From contig OZ022344.1 in NCBI GenBank assembly GCA_963989245.1, forward strand, positions 6,131,866 through 6,195,865: 64,000 bases of DNA, given 5' to 3'. The position numbers and the translations under genes were made by a program. Positions 16,695-29,036 of this stretch are shown in pieces. The notes beneath the pieces were generated by a model, which was not told where the DNA came from, ran no database searches, and was given only the letters and a program-made list of their open reading frames with translations. This DNA is from Nansenia antarctica (taxonomy: Eukaryota; Chordata; Actinopteri; Argentiniformes; Microstomatidae). Every line of letters starts with the position of its first letter. The stretch's first letter is position 1.

Positions 16695-16885
16695 AAAACT
16701 TGTTTATTCAATTTTGCCTTCTAAATGTCTGCTACTATTGTTGTTTTATCTCTATTGTTGTTTTATCTCTATTGTTGTTTTATCTTTATTGTTATTTTAA
16801 CTTCCTTGTTATCTGTGAAGCACACTGTAAAACATTTTGTGAGAAATGTGCTATACAAAATAAAGTTTGATTTCATTTCATTTGA
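16695..16885 (+). mobile_element. L2-type LINE 3' end, right part
   Basis: Continuation of the interrupted LINE after the target duplication. It ends 'gaaatgtgctatacaaaata' and 'gtttgatttcatttcattt', the short tandem tail of fish L2-like elements. A similar tail lies at 49550-49630. Confidence 0.75.
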
Positions 16886-17243
16886 TAAACTTTTACAGGA
16901 AACTAGTAAATGGGGCATAATTAAACCAAGTGTCGTTTGTGTTTTTTTGTTTGTTGTAATAAGTTGCTTTTAATAAAGGCGTCTGCTGAAATGTCAAAAA
17001 TGTAAATGTACTTGTAGTGTAAATGTACACTTAGATTGCCTTTTTAATTCCACCCTTCAACTGCAACCAGTATATCGAGAAAGGTGGGATGGCTTTCTCT
17101 TTATACCACCCTCTTCCTTGTTCCATATGCATTTCACATTGTTCCCTTTATCCAACCATCTCCAGTGTCAGTCTGGACGAGGTCCCTCTTCTTTGATTGG
17201 TTCATCTAATCTGAGAGGATCTAGTTTAACCACGCCCCCCTCT
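16886..17243 (+). promoter_or_regulatory. probable g6pd upstream region
   Basis: Positions 16970-17010 resemble a SINE tail. An inverted CCAAT box (ATTGG) lies at 17196-17200, about 95 bp before the candidate first exon's donor. No TATA box is convincing. The placement depends on the 17244-17292 exon being real. Confidence 0.3.
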
Positions 17244-17292
17244 ATGTCACGTCGTTGGAGTCAACGAGCGATGGGAAGTCGACAGAGTGCTG
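17244..17292 (+). CDS. g6pd: probable first exon of g6pd, in-frame N-terminal extension
   Basis: ATGs at 17244 and 17271 lead to a strong donor, GCTG|GTGAGT. Joined to the acceptor before 18967, the reading frame continues in phase: MGSRQSAD-T-M, where the last M is the usual start at 18972. From 17271 this adds 9 residues (MGSRQSADT); from 17244 it adds 18. Vertebrate G6PD genes have a 5' exon upstream of the exon carrying HIFIIMGAS, so an exon here is expected. Whether it is coding or only 5' UTR cannot be decided from the sequence. Confidence 0.5.
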
Positions 17293-18469
17293 GTGAGTTT
17301 CTCTCTAAACCAATAAAATCACTGAATTCTGCCGTGTCATTTTAAGCGGAACAAGGAAACATCTAAATAAATGCAACTCGGCTGGTTAGAATCGTTTCCA
17401 GCTACCCAGAGTGTGTCGGGACAGGTTTGCTCTGCGATCACCGAATCCTCAGTTAACCAACAGAGATAGCCTGTTTGCATCGGAGGAACGACTTTAGATG
17501 TAAGTAGACCTGCACAGGAAAACAAATTGGATGAGGATTTTCGTCCAGCTTTGACACCTTAGCGATTAGCCATAGGTACTAATGCATGAATAGCATGCAT
17601 GCCATGTCATGTTGTTAAATCAGCCTGATGAAAAGGGAGTGGGCTGCAACCAACCACATTTCTAAAGCTCGGGTGTCTAGTCTGCAATCTGTTGTTAGCT
17701 TGCTAAACAATCCAGCGAATTTAACGAAATGTTATTGAACCCTCTGCTACTGAAAAGTGATTATTTATATATATATGGGTCTGAGAGAGAGAGAGGCAGC
17801 CAAACGTGTCCTGCACGGTTTAAAGACTTTAAATACGGGATTGGCTGCCTGCCTGCCTGAGGATTTGACTAATAACATTACAGTAGACTGCGTTGTGCGC
17901 GCTTGCCTATTTGTGTGTCTGCAAAGTGGGAGATTGCTCATCTGAGACACGTGGGGTAGTACGGGTTCTGTAGGTAGAACTTTGTTTCCTCTCCCTGCTG
18001 CTCTGACACCATAGAAACCTGTCTTCACTGGTGGTGTTGCACAACACGAGACATGTGTGATTACTCAGTGATCATTACTAACTGTCAAGCAAAAAATAGT
18101 GTTGTCTATTGACGTAACTGTCCCGTCTTACGGCTTATAATAGATTGAGCTTATGTATTGTTAAGTCAAGTGCCTTATCAATGTTATTTTTTGAGTGCAC
18201 TCAGATGTGACAGAGGCTATAGATTGCAAATTCTATTGATCTGGAATAGATACTCAAATGATTTAAGAATCTACTTTAAAAACCTCCTTGCCATGGTGTG
18301 GCTAGGGAAGGAAAGGTGATGCAGGTGATGCCAGGTGGCTGTCTTCTTGTTTGTTGTGACTTACAGCCCAGATGACAAAAGGCAAGAGCACCTTCCCTGT
18401 ATAACACCATACTGCCAAATACTAGAACAAAAAGGCATCAGAACTGAGAATGTTTCAGTCGATTGTTGT

Positions 18470-18596
<127 letters not shown>

Positions 18597-18971
18597 AGTT
18601 AAAGGACCTTTGTTCGTACTTCGTACACCCACTGCTTCTATGAATGTCCGGAAAGTTCATTGTTGTAGGGACTTAGATCTTGGTTGTGGCTGTTGTATTA
18701 TCTTGGTATTCTCTGTAGGCCTACATTGTGCCAGCCAGTCATGGTTTGTGAACAGAGCAGTGCTCTCTCTGTGCAGTAGTGTGACATTTCACAAATAGTT
18801 TTTTTTTAACCCTAACCCTTTTTTTTTTACACCAAGTCACTCTTACTGTGAGTGAAGCAACTCCTGGAGGAAAAAAAACAAGCCACAGTGCGTGTACTGT
18901 ACAAGGGTGTCATTATCTTTGGGACGTTGGTGTTCTTGTTTTAATGTTTTCTATTCCACCCCACAGATACG

Positions 18972-21900
18972 ATGAGTGCTATCCCCCTCTCACGCTCTGA
19001 GGTGTTCGGGGAGCTGAGGAAGGAGCTGCATGAAGATGTGGAGTTCCACCAGTCTGACGCTCACATATTCATCATCATGGGAGCATCGGTAAGAGGGAGG
19101 GAGGGAGGGGGGGAGAGAGAGTGTGTGGGGTGAATGTTTGAGGAAATTAGTAGAATAGTTGAGCGAGTGAACAAATAGGCCGAGATGAAGTGGGTGATTG
19201 TGTGTACTCTTACTTCAGTGTGGGAGGGAGTAGTATAAGTGTGGCGTAAAATCTGAGAAGTATGTGGCAATGAATTGAAACGTGTCATGTATTTCTTGAT
19301 GAAGTGAAATCTCGATGAACAGGATGGCCTCCTCCAAGGCACGTGTTAATTTGCCAGAATCATGGAATCATTTTCTTCTGTATATTGTACACTGTATGCT
19401 TCATGAGATATATCGCAGGGAGAAAGGGAACATAAAAAAAGGTGTGTTGAAATATCACAACAGAGAAGAGTGATTGCAAATGTGTTTGAGGAAATGTGGA
19501 CATTTGGTTGAGCCACATACTGCAACATAGAGCTTGTGTAACTAAGCAACCCCCAGGATGACTTCAGCTCTTGGCCTTGAGAGAGACATCAAGGTACCTG
19601 TTGGTCAGCTAATTATGGCATCAGCACAACATCTTAGTTGGCCAATCGTGGTGAGCTTGACAGTTGCCAGTCACCTTCTAAGCTGATGACCTGTTCTAAA
19701 GAGGTCAATAAATCAATCAACAAATGTTCTGAGGTATCAACCTTTACCTGGAATTCTCTTCCCCCAGTGGCTAATTTAATTTCAGTCCAGTCACTCTGCA
19801 GTTGCATTTTTTATGTCCTCCTTTTGTAATATTAGCACTTCCTTCTTCCTTGTTTTTTTTCTCTCTTCTCTTTACTTCTGTATTCTCTATGGGCCAATAG
19901 GACCTGCCCAATCAGCTGAGATACAGGACTGTGAGAGTCACTTGAAATTCTTCACCTGCCTCTCTTCCGACTACTTTCTCTCACCCTTTGTGGGTCTTGG
20001 GTGAAAGGAGTGGAGCTAGAGCTGAATTGTGCAGTGTCACTGTCTTGTCAGCATTTTCCCTTCAGTTCGCCAAAGTGGCAAGGGCACATGGGGAGGGCAT
20101 GGCTAGACATGTTGCTTCTTTGGAAGGAGCAGAGATGTTGTAATACAGTACTATACAGTAGACCACTGCACCGATTGTCTACTGTGCACCAAATTAGCTT
20201 TAGACAACATATTCTGCCCTTGAGACACACACACACACTACCTTACTCCACATGGCCTCATTACAGTTGCTCTGCCAGTCTAAGGTTAAGTAAATATTGC
20301 ATAATAACCCTGGTGGCACAATGCTGTACCTCATTGTACAAATACTTCACTGTGCAAATTGCCATTACAAAACAATTGAGTGATGCAAGGGCATAGGTGA
20401 CACGGGGGTGGGGGGGGGGGGGGGCGGGGTAATGTTGTGTAGGGAGTACTTGAATATCCACATTCAGTCACATTATCTTATGTTAGATTAGCGCGACTCC
20501 TCAACACTGATCTGATTTCTCGCAGGGGCAGTTCAGGCGGTAGTTCAGGCGACGCGGGTCTTGCTAGATTGTCGACACCTGTCGTAAGACACACTGGTAA
20601 TCAGTACAGTATCAGTATGAATGGCCCTAGGACTTGTACCAGAGAAGTGCCCCTTAGCCCTGTCATGAGCTTCAACTGTATCTGTCTGTCCTTTTCTCTA
20701 AAGTCACTAGAAATTAGCCTTTAAAAGCTGTTTCTCCCTAATGTCCACCTGACTGCTACAGTACAACCTTAGAGTGATGTGATTGGAGGAAGCAGTTTGG
20801 TTAATAGTCACCCTCACTCTGCACCTTCCTCACAGCTGTGGTGGGAGACAGTAGTCCTGACAGAGACGGGCTATGCAGTAGGCCTCCTGCATTACATAGC
20901 ACTTTAGTGTAACCCTTAACCCTGTTAACCCATAGGAACCATTACAGGCCAACACAGTAAACACTAACTACCTACTTACATAAGGGCTGGTTAACCGTAA
21001 CCTGTGATTTAGTAAACCTTTACAAAGCCTCTGACTTTTCTGATTCCGCAGTACACAACAAGGAATATTGTATCTGTGCTAGGACACAGATATGCTTACT
21101 AATACAAATGATCATGTGTTCTGATGAATCACGCCTAAGCCTTTGACTTGCTGATAAACCAAGACATGACCAGAGTTCATTCAGAGGAATATGACAGAGC
21201 AGTGTTGAAGGAAATGGGAGGGTACAGTACATCATGTACTTTGAGTATTTTATTCATTTTATTTTTGATAGAGCGTTCAATCATAATTTTAGTGCTGATC
21301 CTCACTTGGTTATAGTGCTTGTAAAGATGTTTTACAGTGTAACTCTGAAACTATACTTCCATTGTGTTTTTATTGTTCCCTCTTTATTACGCCCTCCTAA
21401 GGGTGATCGAGCATTCCAAACCGTGGCTCCTAAGCTTTGGAATGCCCTTCCCTTGGATCTTAGATCATTGGTCTCGGTCGAGTCTTTTTAAAAAGCAGCT
21501 AAAGACTGTCCTGTACAGGCTAACCCCAAAAGCCTGTCTTTCTGTGTCCTGTTGATATTGTTGTACACTTGTTGACGTTTGCTCTTTTATTATGTTCTTG
21601 TATATGTAAAGCACTTTGTGACCCCTGGTCTGGGATAGGTGCTATAGAAATACATTTGACTTACTTACTATAACTTCTGGTGAACAGTGCGCTGCGCCCT
21701 TCACTGCGGTGAACAGTGCTGTCAGATTACTGGGGTTGAGTAACTCCTAAATAGGCCATTGCTGCAGCCTTCAGTCCTCACCAGGAGCATCATGAAACCC
21801 TTCTGCTTTCCTCACCACGCCACTGACTGACCTGAGGCAACAGTCCTGCAGAGCCACCATAGACATCACATGGGGCTCTTTCAATCAACAGCTCCTTTGA

Positions 21901-24900
21901 CTGTTTCCAGATCTGTTTTTTTTTTAAAATTTGTATATGTTTCTGTGTTTCTCTTTTTAGGGGGATCTAGCCAAGAAGAAGATCTACCCAACTCTGTGGT
22001 AAGTTTGTTTTAAGTCTCTTGTCTAAATGGACTGAATTAGCACTGTCTTCATGGACTATAGAGCACGTATTCTGACCTCCACACTGACTGTAATTAAATA
22101 AAAATAAAAAATAAACAATGTTCTCAATATGCGTAGCTGTATTTCTCTTTTAGTGTGTACCGGACTAGTGTCCACTCTATTTATTCCCTATTTCTATTAA
22201 AAATAATTTCCATTATTTTTCATTATTTCATTCATTATCTATCATGTGTCTTTTTATCCCCCATACTCTTTTAAATCTTGCTGCTGTGAGAAAGTAATTT
22301 CCCCTCAGGGATAAATAAAAGAACTTCAACTTCAACTGTAGCCTCGTTAATGGAAGGCTGTGTTTGCCTCGCATCAGGCAGGAGACTGGTATTGAAAGGT
22401 TGGCTTGACTTGTGATGTTCATGGATTTCTTTTCCCCTCTGGTGTCCCCTCTTCCTTCTCTCAGGTGGTTGTTTAGAGACGGCCTCCTCCCCGAGCAGAC
22501 TTATTTTGTGGGATTCGCTCGCTCCAATCTGACCGTAGACGCAATTCGCACGGCTTGTTTGCCCTACCTGAAGGTAAGACTAGGAACTGAGTTTTTTTTG
22601 TGGGGAAAAAAGAAAGAAGTCATTCTTCCTTCTGGCATTGTGACTGCCAATGGCCCCCTGGACATAGCATAGATTTGTTTTTCTTATGATGACTGATGTA
22701 TAGATGGTTCACTTACTTAAGACAAATGTACTTGTAAGTCGCTTTGGACAAAGACATCTGCTAAATGTCTGATGTATGTAAAATGTGAAATGTGTGTGTC
22801 CGTGTTTAATAAACATCTCCATCTCTCTGGTCCCAGGTGACCGACACAGATGCGGACCGCTTGGCGACGTTCTTCAGTCGTAACACCTACGTCAGTGGGA
22901 AGTACACAGAGGAGGGCTCCTTCGACAACCTCCACACACACCTGCTCTCCCTGCCCGGCGGCGACAAGGCCAACCGCCTCTTCTACCTGGCCCTGCCGCC
23001 CAGCATCTACCACGACGTCACCAAGAACATCAAACACCACTGCATGAACACCAAGTCAGTCTGCCTCACTAGATTACCCCACTCATTTTTGGTGATTTTA
23101 GGGTCGGTTTCATAGACTTAAACTTAAGCCTAACCCTAGACTAAAAAAAGGGTTAGCATCTTCAATGGAAGGTTTACATTGAAAGTGTGATCTTTAGTCC
23201 CGGACTAGGCTTAAGCCTTGACTGTGAAAATGGCCCTTTAGTGTTTTTTAGTGTCTGATATCTCTCTACTGTAAGTTATGTCTGTAAGCATGTCTCTCTA
23301 ATCGGCGTGTTTATTCTCCCGGCTTTCTTTAATCTCCCTGACTGTCTGGGGGTCAATTATAATCTCCACACCCCTCCTCAGTGGTGTGTTAGTAGAGATT
23401 GGAATAGGCCTGGTCATCTTTAATACACTTTCTGTATTACACCATTGGATCTACGATCATATCTACCTTGCCTCTGACTTGAGTAGCCTGAACACGGTTA
23501 ACAAACCCCTCTTTCTTCTTCTTCTTCTGTGTGTGATTTGGTAGGGGCTGGAACCGGGTGATTGTGGAGAAGCCGTTTGGACGTGACCTGCAGAGCTCCG
23601 AGGAGCTCACCGCCCACCTCTCATCCCTGTTCACGGAGGAGCAGATCTACCGCATAGACCACTACCTAGGCAAGGAGATGGTGCAGAACCTCATGGTCCT
23701 CAGGTACAGATCATACCGTACACACACACACACACACTTTCTTTCTTTCTCTCTGGGGTGAGACTACTCTACTCCCTGTCTCAATGTCCTTTCAAAGCTC
23801 AATATCTTTCATCATATCCCCATGAATCAGGCTAAATGTGATTTATGTTCCAGGTTTGGAAACCGGATCTTTGGGCCCATCTGGAACCGGGACAGTATAG
23901 CCTGTGTGACGCTGACCTTCAAAGAGCCCTTCGGCACACAGGGGCGTGGCGGCTACTTTGATGACTTTGGCATAATCCGGTGAGTAGAAAAGGCTTCGGC
24001 TCAGTTCAGTCAAACCTGCTGTGCTGGATTTCCATATGAGCGTTTGAATTTAGCATTTTTTTCCCAATGCAATGGATTCTGGTACAGCAGTGAGCAGTAA
24101 TCGTGCAACTGGGTCCTCTGTGGCTCAGCTGGTAGAGCATTTCGCTAACAACACTTAGGTTGTGGGTTTGATTCCCGCTGGGACCATAATATACTGAAAA
24201 ATGTATGCGCTCACTGCAATGTGTGTCGCTTTGGATAAAAGCGTCAACTAAATGGCTTATTTAAATATATATAACCCTCCATTCCCTCACACTCTCTTCA
24301 TCTCTCTCTCCTCTCTTCTTCTGCCCTCTGTTTGCTTTTCGGCACGGTCAGTGATGTAATGCAGAACCACTTGCTCCAGATTCTCTCTCTGGTTGCCATG
24401 GAGAAACCGGCATCCACCAGCTCTGATGATGTCAGAGATGAAAAGGTACAGTAATATCAACTGACAAGTCTGAACTTCTCTTCTTCTTCTTCTTCATCTG
24501 ATAACATATCCAGAATCATATCACGTATGAAAACATTTCAGTTGGTTAAAAACCCCCAAAAGGAAAGCTTCGCCATCTGATATCTGAGCATGTTTTAACA
24601 CATCTCTCCCTCCCTGCCGGCTCCCCCTGCAGGTGAAGGTGCTGAAGTGCATCGCCCCTGTGACCATGTCTGATGTGGTGTTGGGGCAGTACATGGGTGA
24701 CCCTGAGGGAGAGGGGGACGCCAAGCTGGGTTACCTAGACGACCCCACTGTACCCAAAGGCTCCACCCAGGCTACCTTCGCCACGGTTGTGCTGTACGTC
24801 CACAACGAGCGTTGGGATGGTACAAAAATAAAAATAAAACTCATTTTATTCATAACCATTAACAGTATTCATTCATTAAAATGTGTCACTCCTCCATTTT

Positions 24901-26391
24901 AACTGTGTTTAAAACTCTCTGTCTCTCTCCCCTCCCTATCTGATCCATAGGCGTTCCCTTCATCCTACGTTGCGGTAAAGCCCTGAACGAGCGGAAGGCG
25001 GAGGTGCGGCTGCAGTTCAGCGACGTGCCGGGGGACATCTTCGGGGCGCAGTGTCGCAGGAACGAGCTGGTGGTGCGCGTGCAGCCCAACGAGGCCGTCT
25101 ACGCCAAGATGATGAGCAAGAAACCAGGGAACCACTTCAGCCCCGAGGAGACAGAGCTGGACCTCACTTACAAGAGCAGATACAAGGTATGATGGTGTAT
25201 GGATGTGTGTACACGCACTATTTTGGTCAGGTGTGTGTGTGTGTGTGTGTTGTGTGTGTGTTGTGTGTGTGTGTGTTGTGTGTGTGTTGTGTGTGTGTGT
25301 GTGTGTGACGCCTTCACCCACTGTCCTCCATGCCAGCATGAAACACCACACATTGGCATCTAGGAATTATGCCAAAAATACATACAACATATTTACAGCA
25401 CACTGTTGACACTATAATCCTCTGATCCTTTTTTTTTCTTCAGGATGTCAAGTTGCCTGACGCCTACGAGCGGCTCATCCTGGACGTCTTCTGCGGGAGC
25501 CAGATGCACTTTGTGCGCAGGTCTGTTTGTCTTTCTGTCCGTATGTCAGATCCAGCGTGCATTGTAAACGTCACCGAAAAATCGACCACAGAAAGGCTAT
25601 CGAATCAAGTTGTACAGCCCTTTTACACACAGGTTTCAGATAGGCTGTTGATTTGAGCGTCCATGTCTGTCTACAAGTCTTACTTCTCATTTCCAAGTCT
25701 GAGATTGTAAGTCTGTTAGTCCAAAAACCTTTCCCCTTGTTGCCATGGTGTTTTGTATTGAATAAAAACCATAATTCCGGCCACTAGATGGTGACGTGAG
25801 ACTCCTTTTCTCCGTCACAAATCAGTCACAAGCCCGCCCTCACTACTGCTTGCTCATGTGTTTATGTTTTCTTCCTTTTCCTCAGTGATGAGCTGAGGGA
25901 AGCTTGGAGGATCTTTACGCCTCTCCTTCACCAGATAGAGAAAGAGAAGATTCCCCCCACCCCCTACAGATATGGAAGGTAAGACTTGATGATCAATTCT
26001 CTCCTATTGCTCTCTCTACACATTTACCCTCTCCTTTACCCTCCTGAAATGTCACTCGCATTTCCTCCAGATCAACCACTTTTTATTGTGTCAAATGTAT
26101 GTTTTGGTGGCGTAACGCAGTAAGCATTGACCGTGTAACCGCAGGGTTCCCGGTTCGATTCCGGCCACGGACATATCCTGCATGTCGTCCCTTCTCTCTC
26201 TCACCCATCCTTCCTGTCAAATCTCTACTGTCTCTATATCGCACTGCCCCACTCAGAAAAAACTACTTTTAAATGCATGTTTTCATCTCCTCCTTCCTAG
26301 CCGCGGCCCAGTGGAAGCAGACGAGCTCGCTGCGAGGGTTGGCTTCAGATACGAGGGGACATACAGATGGGTCAACCCCCACAGACTGTAA
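18972..26391 (+). CDS. g6pd: glucose-6-phosphate 1-dehydrogenase
   Basis: A cytosolic enzyme oxidising glucose-6-phosphate to 6-phosphogluconolactone with NADP+, the entry step of the pentose phosphate pathway. Coding exons are 18972-19088 (exon from 18967), 21961-21998, 22465-22573, 22837-23054, 23545-23703, 23854-23979, 24352-24445, 24633-24819, 24951-25186, 25444-25520, 25886-25978 and 26301-26391. All are GT-AG and join in phase to 514 aa (human 515). Visible: NADP-binding GASGDLAKKKIYP; IVEKPFGRDLQSS; active-site RIDHYLGKEMVQN; GRGGYFDDFGIIRDVMQNHL; the structural-NADP region [20 protein letters not shown]; and the end YEGTYRWVNPHRL. No broken residues were seen. The start at 18972 matches family length; the upstream exon may add 9-18 residues. 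The gene is convergent with gpd1. Confidence 0.97.
19090..21375. other. g6pd intron 2, no gene seen
   Basis: Mostly unique A/T-rich sequence with short GGGA runs after the donor. A G-run of about 20 bases at 20405-20428 could form a G-quadruplex. No coding similarity was recognised. Confidence 0.6.
21380..21662 (+). mobile_element. LINE 3' fragment in g6pd intron 2
   Basis: The translation GDRAFQTVAPKLWNALPLDL, followed across a frame break by FKKQLKTVLYRL, is the usual C-terminus of fish L2-type ORF2. It is followed by 'gtaaagcactttgtgacc' and a tail 'aaatacatttgacttactta'. Confidence 0.7.
22240..22345 (+). mobile_element. short LINE-type 3' tail
   Basis: The sequence 'agtaatttcccctcaggg' with 'ataaataaaagaacttcaac' repeated endings is a common fish non-LTR 3' terminus. 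It lies in g6pd intron 2. Confidence 0.5.
22636..22790 (+). mobile_element. SINE tail in g6pd intron 3
   Basis: The segment reads 'cattgtgactgccaatggcc', 'gatgactgatgtatagatgg' and 'gtcgctttggacaaagacat'. The same family occurs at 38845-38995 and 58838-59195. This copy shows the uninterrupted form of the site that holds the 58900-59122 palindrome. Confidence 0.7.
23101..23236. mobile_element. 136-bp MITE in g6pd intron 4
   Basis: The ends are inverted: GGGTCGGTTTCATAGAC on the left and, reversed from the right, GGGCCATTTTCACAGTC. Internal arms 'cttaagcct' and 'aggcttaag' also pair. TTTA flanks both sides (23097-23100 and 23237-23240) as a probable 4-bp target duplication. Confidence 0.7.
24112..24262 (+). 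mobile_element. tRNA-headed SINE in g6pd intron 6
   Basis: A tRNA-like head (A-box 'tggctcagctggtagagc', B-box 'gtttgattccc', near-paired ends GGTCCT/GGGACC) is followed by a non-tRNA body and the tail 'tcgctttggataaaagcgtc'. The attached body and tail mark it as a SINE rather than a tRNA gene. Confidence 0.75.
25225..25310. repeat. GT/GTT microsatellite in g6pd intron 9
   Basis: (GT)n interrupted by regular TTG steps, about 40 bp downstream of the exon 9 donor. Confidence 0.9.
26104..26175 (+). mobile_element. tRNA-derived SINE head in g6pd intron 11
   Basis: The sequence 'gtggcgtaacgcagtaagca' with B-box 'ggttcgattccggcc' matches the reversed head at 10440-10512. No intact tRNA fold is evident. 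Confidence 0.7.
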
Positions 26392-27640
26392 CACAGGATG
26401 ACCAGGAGGAGGGGAAAGGGGAGGGATGGGATGGGGTGAGGGAGTGGGCAGAGGCAGGGAATGGGGTAAATGAGCAGTGTCATGTTCCAATACTTGTGTC
26501 TTCTTTGCGTCCGGTGCGGTCCCAGTCAGGAAAAGATGGAAAAGAGACTAGGACATGCATGTTAATGACAGCTATTGAAAAGAGACTAGGACATGTATGT
26601 TAATGACAGCTATTGAAAAGAGACTAGGACATGTATGTTAAAGACAGCTATTGAAAAGAGACCAGGACATGTATGTAAAGACAGCTATTTGAAAGTATGC
26701 AAAGTCATAGCCTGGGTCTCAGGTATGAAATGAATTCTCTGTACAGTGATGTGGTGTCACTGATATCCACCAGGTCTTAACTAGTCAGGAGGAGAGGGAG
26801 GAAACACTTAATAACAGGGGGACAACTTGTTGCTGTGTTAGCTTAGCATAAGTGTTAGGGTCATTTTACATGGAGACAGAGAACAAACATCTTTAATGTT
26901 GCGAATTATAATGAATGTCTACCAGCCACTGCTATTATAACCGACATTACCATATAATACTTAAAAAAGCTTCTGATTGAATTTATGATCTGGAGTTTTT
27001 CTTTTTTTTTCTATTCATGTAATTCTTTTTTTTGCTTCTGTTTTGGACAAAATCCTGATAGCATAATAATACTTGGGTTGTTTGAAAGTGAGGTTCAAAA
27101 CAGGTTAGCTGGCCACAAGGTTGAGTCTCGGTTGTAGGCAGTTTCTCCTCTCCAATCACATACAGTACAATGCAGCGTGCGACTAGAACAGACTTAAATG
27201 TGCTCAAAACACAATCTGTCAGACTGTTTCGTTTCTTTTGTTTACATTTTTTTCCAAGCTTATTTAAGTTACTGATGTTCATTCCAGGGGGGTATTCCAT
27301 CAATGTCGATAAAGGAAAATCCAGGCTTGTGTTTTGATACCCCCCCCCCTAACTTCATATACGACTTCAGAGAGCAGCAGTGCATCACTACCCCCCCCAG
27401 GGTCAGTTTTTGTCTGTTACAGACTGAACATTCTCACGTAAACCTGTATTTCTACAACTTGCAATAAACCATTTATTTTGTTTGCACAACAGTCTCCATT
27501 TATGGTTATTTAAAGGTCTGTTACAGTACTTTACAGTATCTAGAGGTTTGCTGGAGCTTGAGCTTTTTTTTCTAAGTTTGCTGTGGTTTTTCTACATTAG
27601 ATGTAATAAAGATTAGCTTTCTGCTGCTTATTTCGAGTCT
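26392..27640 (+). other. g6pd 3' untranslated region
   Basis: The region follows the TAA at 26389-26391. It contains four tandem 38-bp repeats (26539-26690). AATAAA signals lie at 27463-27468 and 27605-27610, giving probable 3' UTRs of about 1.1 and 1.2 kb. C-runs at 27340 and 27391 are simple sequence. Confidence 0.65.
26539..26690. repeat. four tandem 38-bp units in the g6pd 3' UTR
   Basis: The unit starts 'gaaaagagactaggacatg' and ends 'atgacagctatt'. Units 1-3 are nearly identical; the fourth is slightly shorter and diverged. Confidence 0.95.
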
Positions 27641-29036
27641 TGAGCATTTCTGCCCCCTCGGCCACAGTATTTTACTGAATATGCGCAAAACTAAATGTTG
27701 AAATAGCAGTAATACCATGTTCATTGATAAAATGACAAGACATGTAAAGGGGGATGGCAGTTTTAGAAGGGGGATGATTTAAACTTTTTATTTCAGTAGG
27801 GATGACATCTCGACCTCATCCCCCCTCAACTGGAGTGCTGGGTAGAACTGAGTATAACCAGGGAAATGGTGCCCTACGGCATCAGCTGCCTTTAGTATCT
27901 TTAGTACCCTGACTGGCCTGCTGCCACAGGTAACCACTGCCCAAGTTTCATATTGCATCTATTATTTGTTCCCTGGCCCTGATGAGAAAGGCAACTGTTT
28001 ATTCTGATCGGCCACATGAGCTACAAGAACAATGGCGAGATTCCAGTTGATCCTCCGGCAGCTCAGATCCCAAACCCTTGTTGCTTCCTGGGATGAGACA
28101 GTGCTTCAAAGACAACAATGAAGAGGGCACACGTTTCACAGCTTAAGGTAATCAAGAATGTATTTCAAAGGCAAACGTTATTTTGACATATCTTCACATA
28201 CCTTCAGAGAACGTCAAAGGCAGAGACCGTTTCTCAAGTGTCAGGAACTGGATTCTTCTGCTCTGCCCTCCACTCGCTTCATACTTAAAACTCATTGGAG
28301 GAGAAGATCTAGGTTCCTCTCCCCAATACTTTTGTGAGAAGGAAGCGGGGTGGAGGACAGAAGAGAGGACACAAGGAATCAAGTTCCTCACAATCGAGAA
28401 AGGGCCATGGTGATGAACGGCATCATGGAGGGAGCTTAAGGGAGACGTCTTTGGTTTCGCAAAGCACGTGGAAACAGCCAAAACGTTTAGCAATGTGGCA
28501 TTTTAAGGCACTTGCATTTGTTTTCTTAACCGTTGCTATGCAAATCTAAGAGTGCAGTACAGTACTTGACATCACATCTCCCACTTCACATGTAATAGAG
28601 ATTTTCATAAGACATAACAACAATGTACGAGACAGCCTAACCACAATTATAACACATAAGCCAACGGACGTGAGGTATTACAATGGACGATGGACAAATA
28701 AACAACCGTTGGGTGATCAGGCAAATCAATGGGCGGCAACATAAACATGCTACTGTAGGTCGTTCCCCTGCCGAAGAATCAGGAGGAGGAGAGCACGGGG
28801 TCCAAAAACCGGACGAGGAGGAGAAAGTAGTTGCGCACACTCTACAGCGCGCACTGGTCCAAAGCGAGCTCGGACATTCACTGAATCAACTCCTTGGTTG
28901 AAGCCAGCTTGTTGCGTCAGAGCCACGGAGTGCGTAGATATTTTCCCCGTCTATTTTCTAACAGGTGGTTATGGTGGTTTAAAAAGTGGTTATGTTGATC
29001 CTCCCCGGTTTTTCCATGTAGTTGGATAGTTACATG
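27641..29036. other. spacer between convergent g6pd and gpd1, with gpd1 3' UTR
   Basis: No gene was recognised. A foldback lies at 28232-28396. A minus-strand AATAAA (plus TTTATT) near 27787 is a possible but distant gpd1 polyadenylation site. The exact gpd1 3' end was not identified. Confidence 0.5.
28232..28396. repeat. imperfect foldback of about 165 bp
   Basis: The left arm from 'tcaggaactggattcttctg' to 'cctccactcgcttc' pairs imperfectly with 'gaagcggggtggagg' to 'aatcaagttcctc' on the right. An inner stem 'attggagga'/'tcctctccccaat' continues the hairpin. Confidence 0.6.

Noticed and set aside
24112..24186. Possible tRNA gene
   Set aside because: It has A- and B-boxes, but a SINE body and tail are attached and the stem is imperfect. 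The same holds for 10766, 26104, 45350 and 46800.
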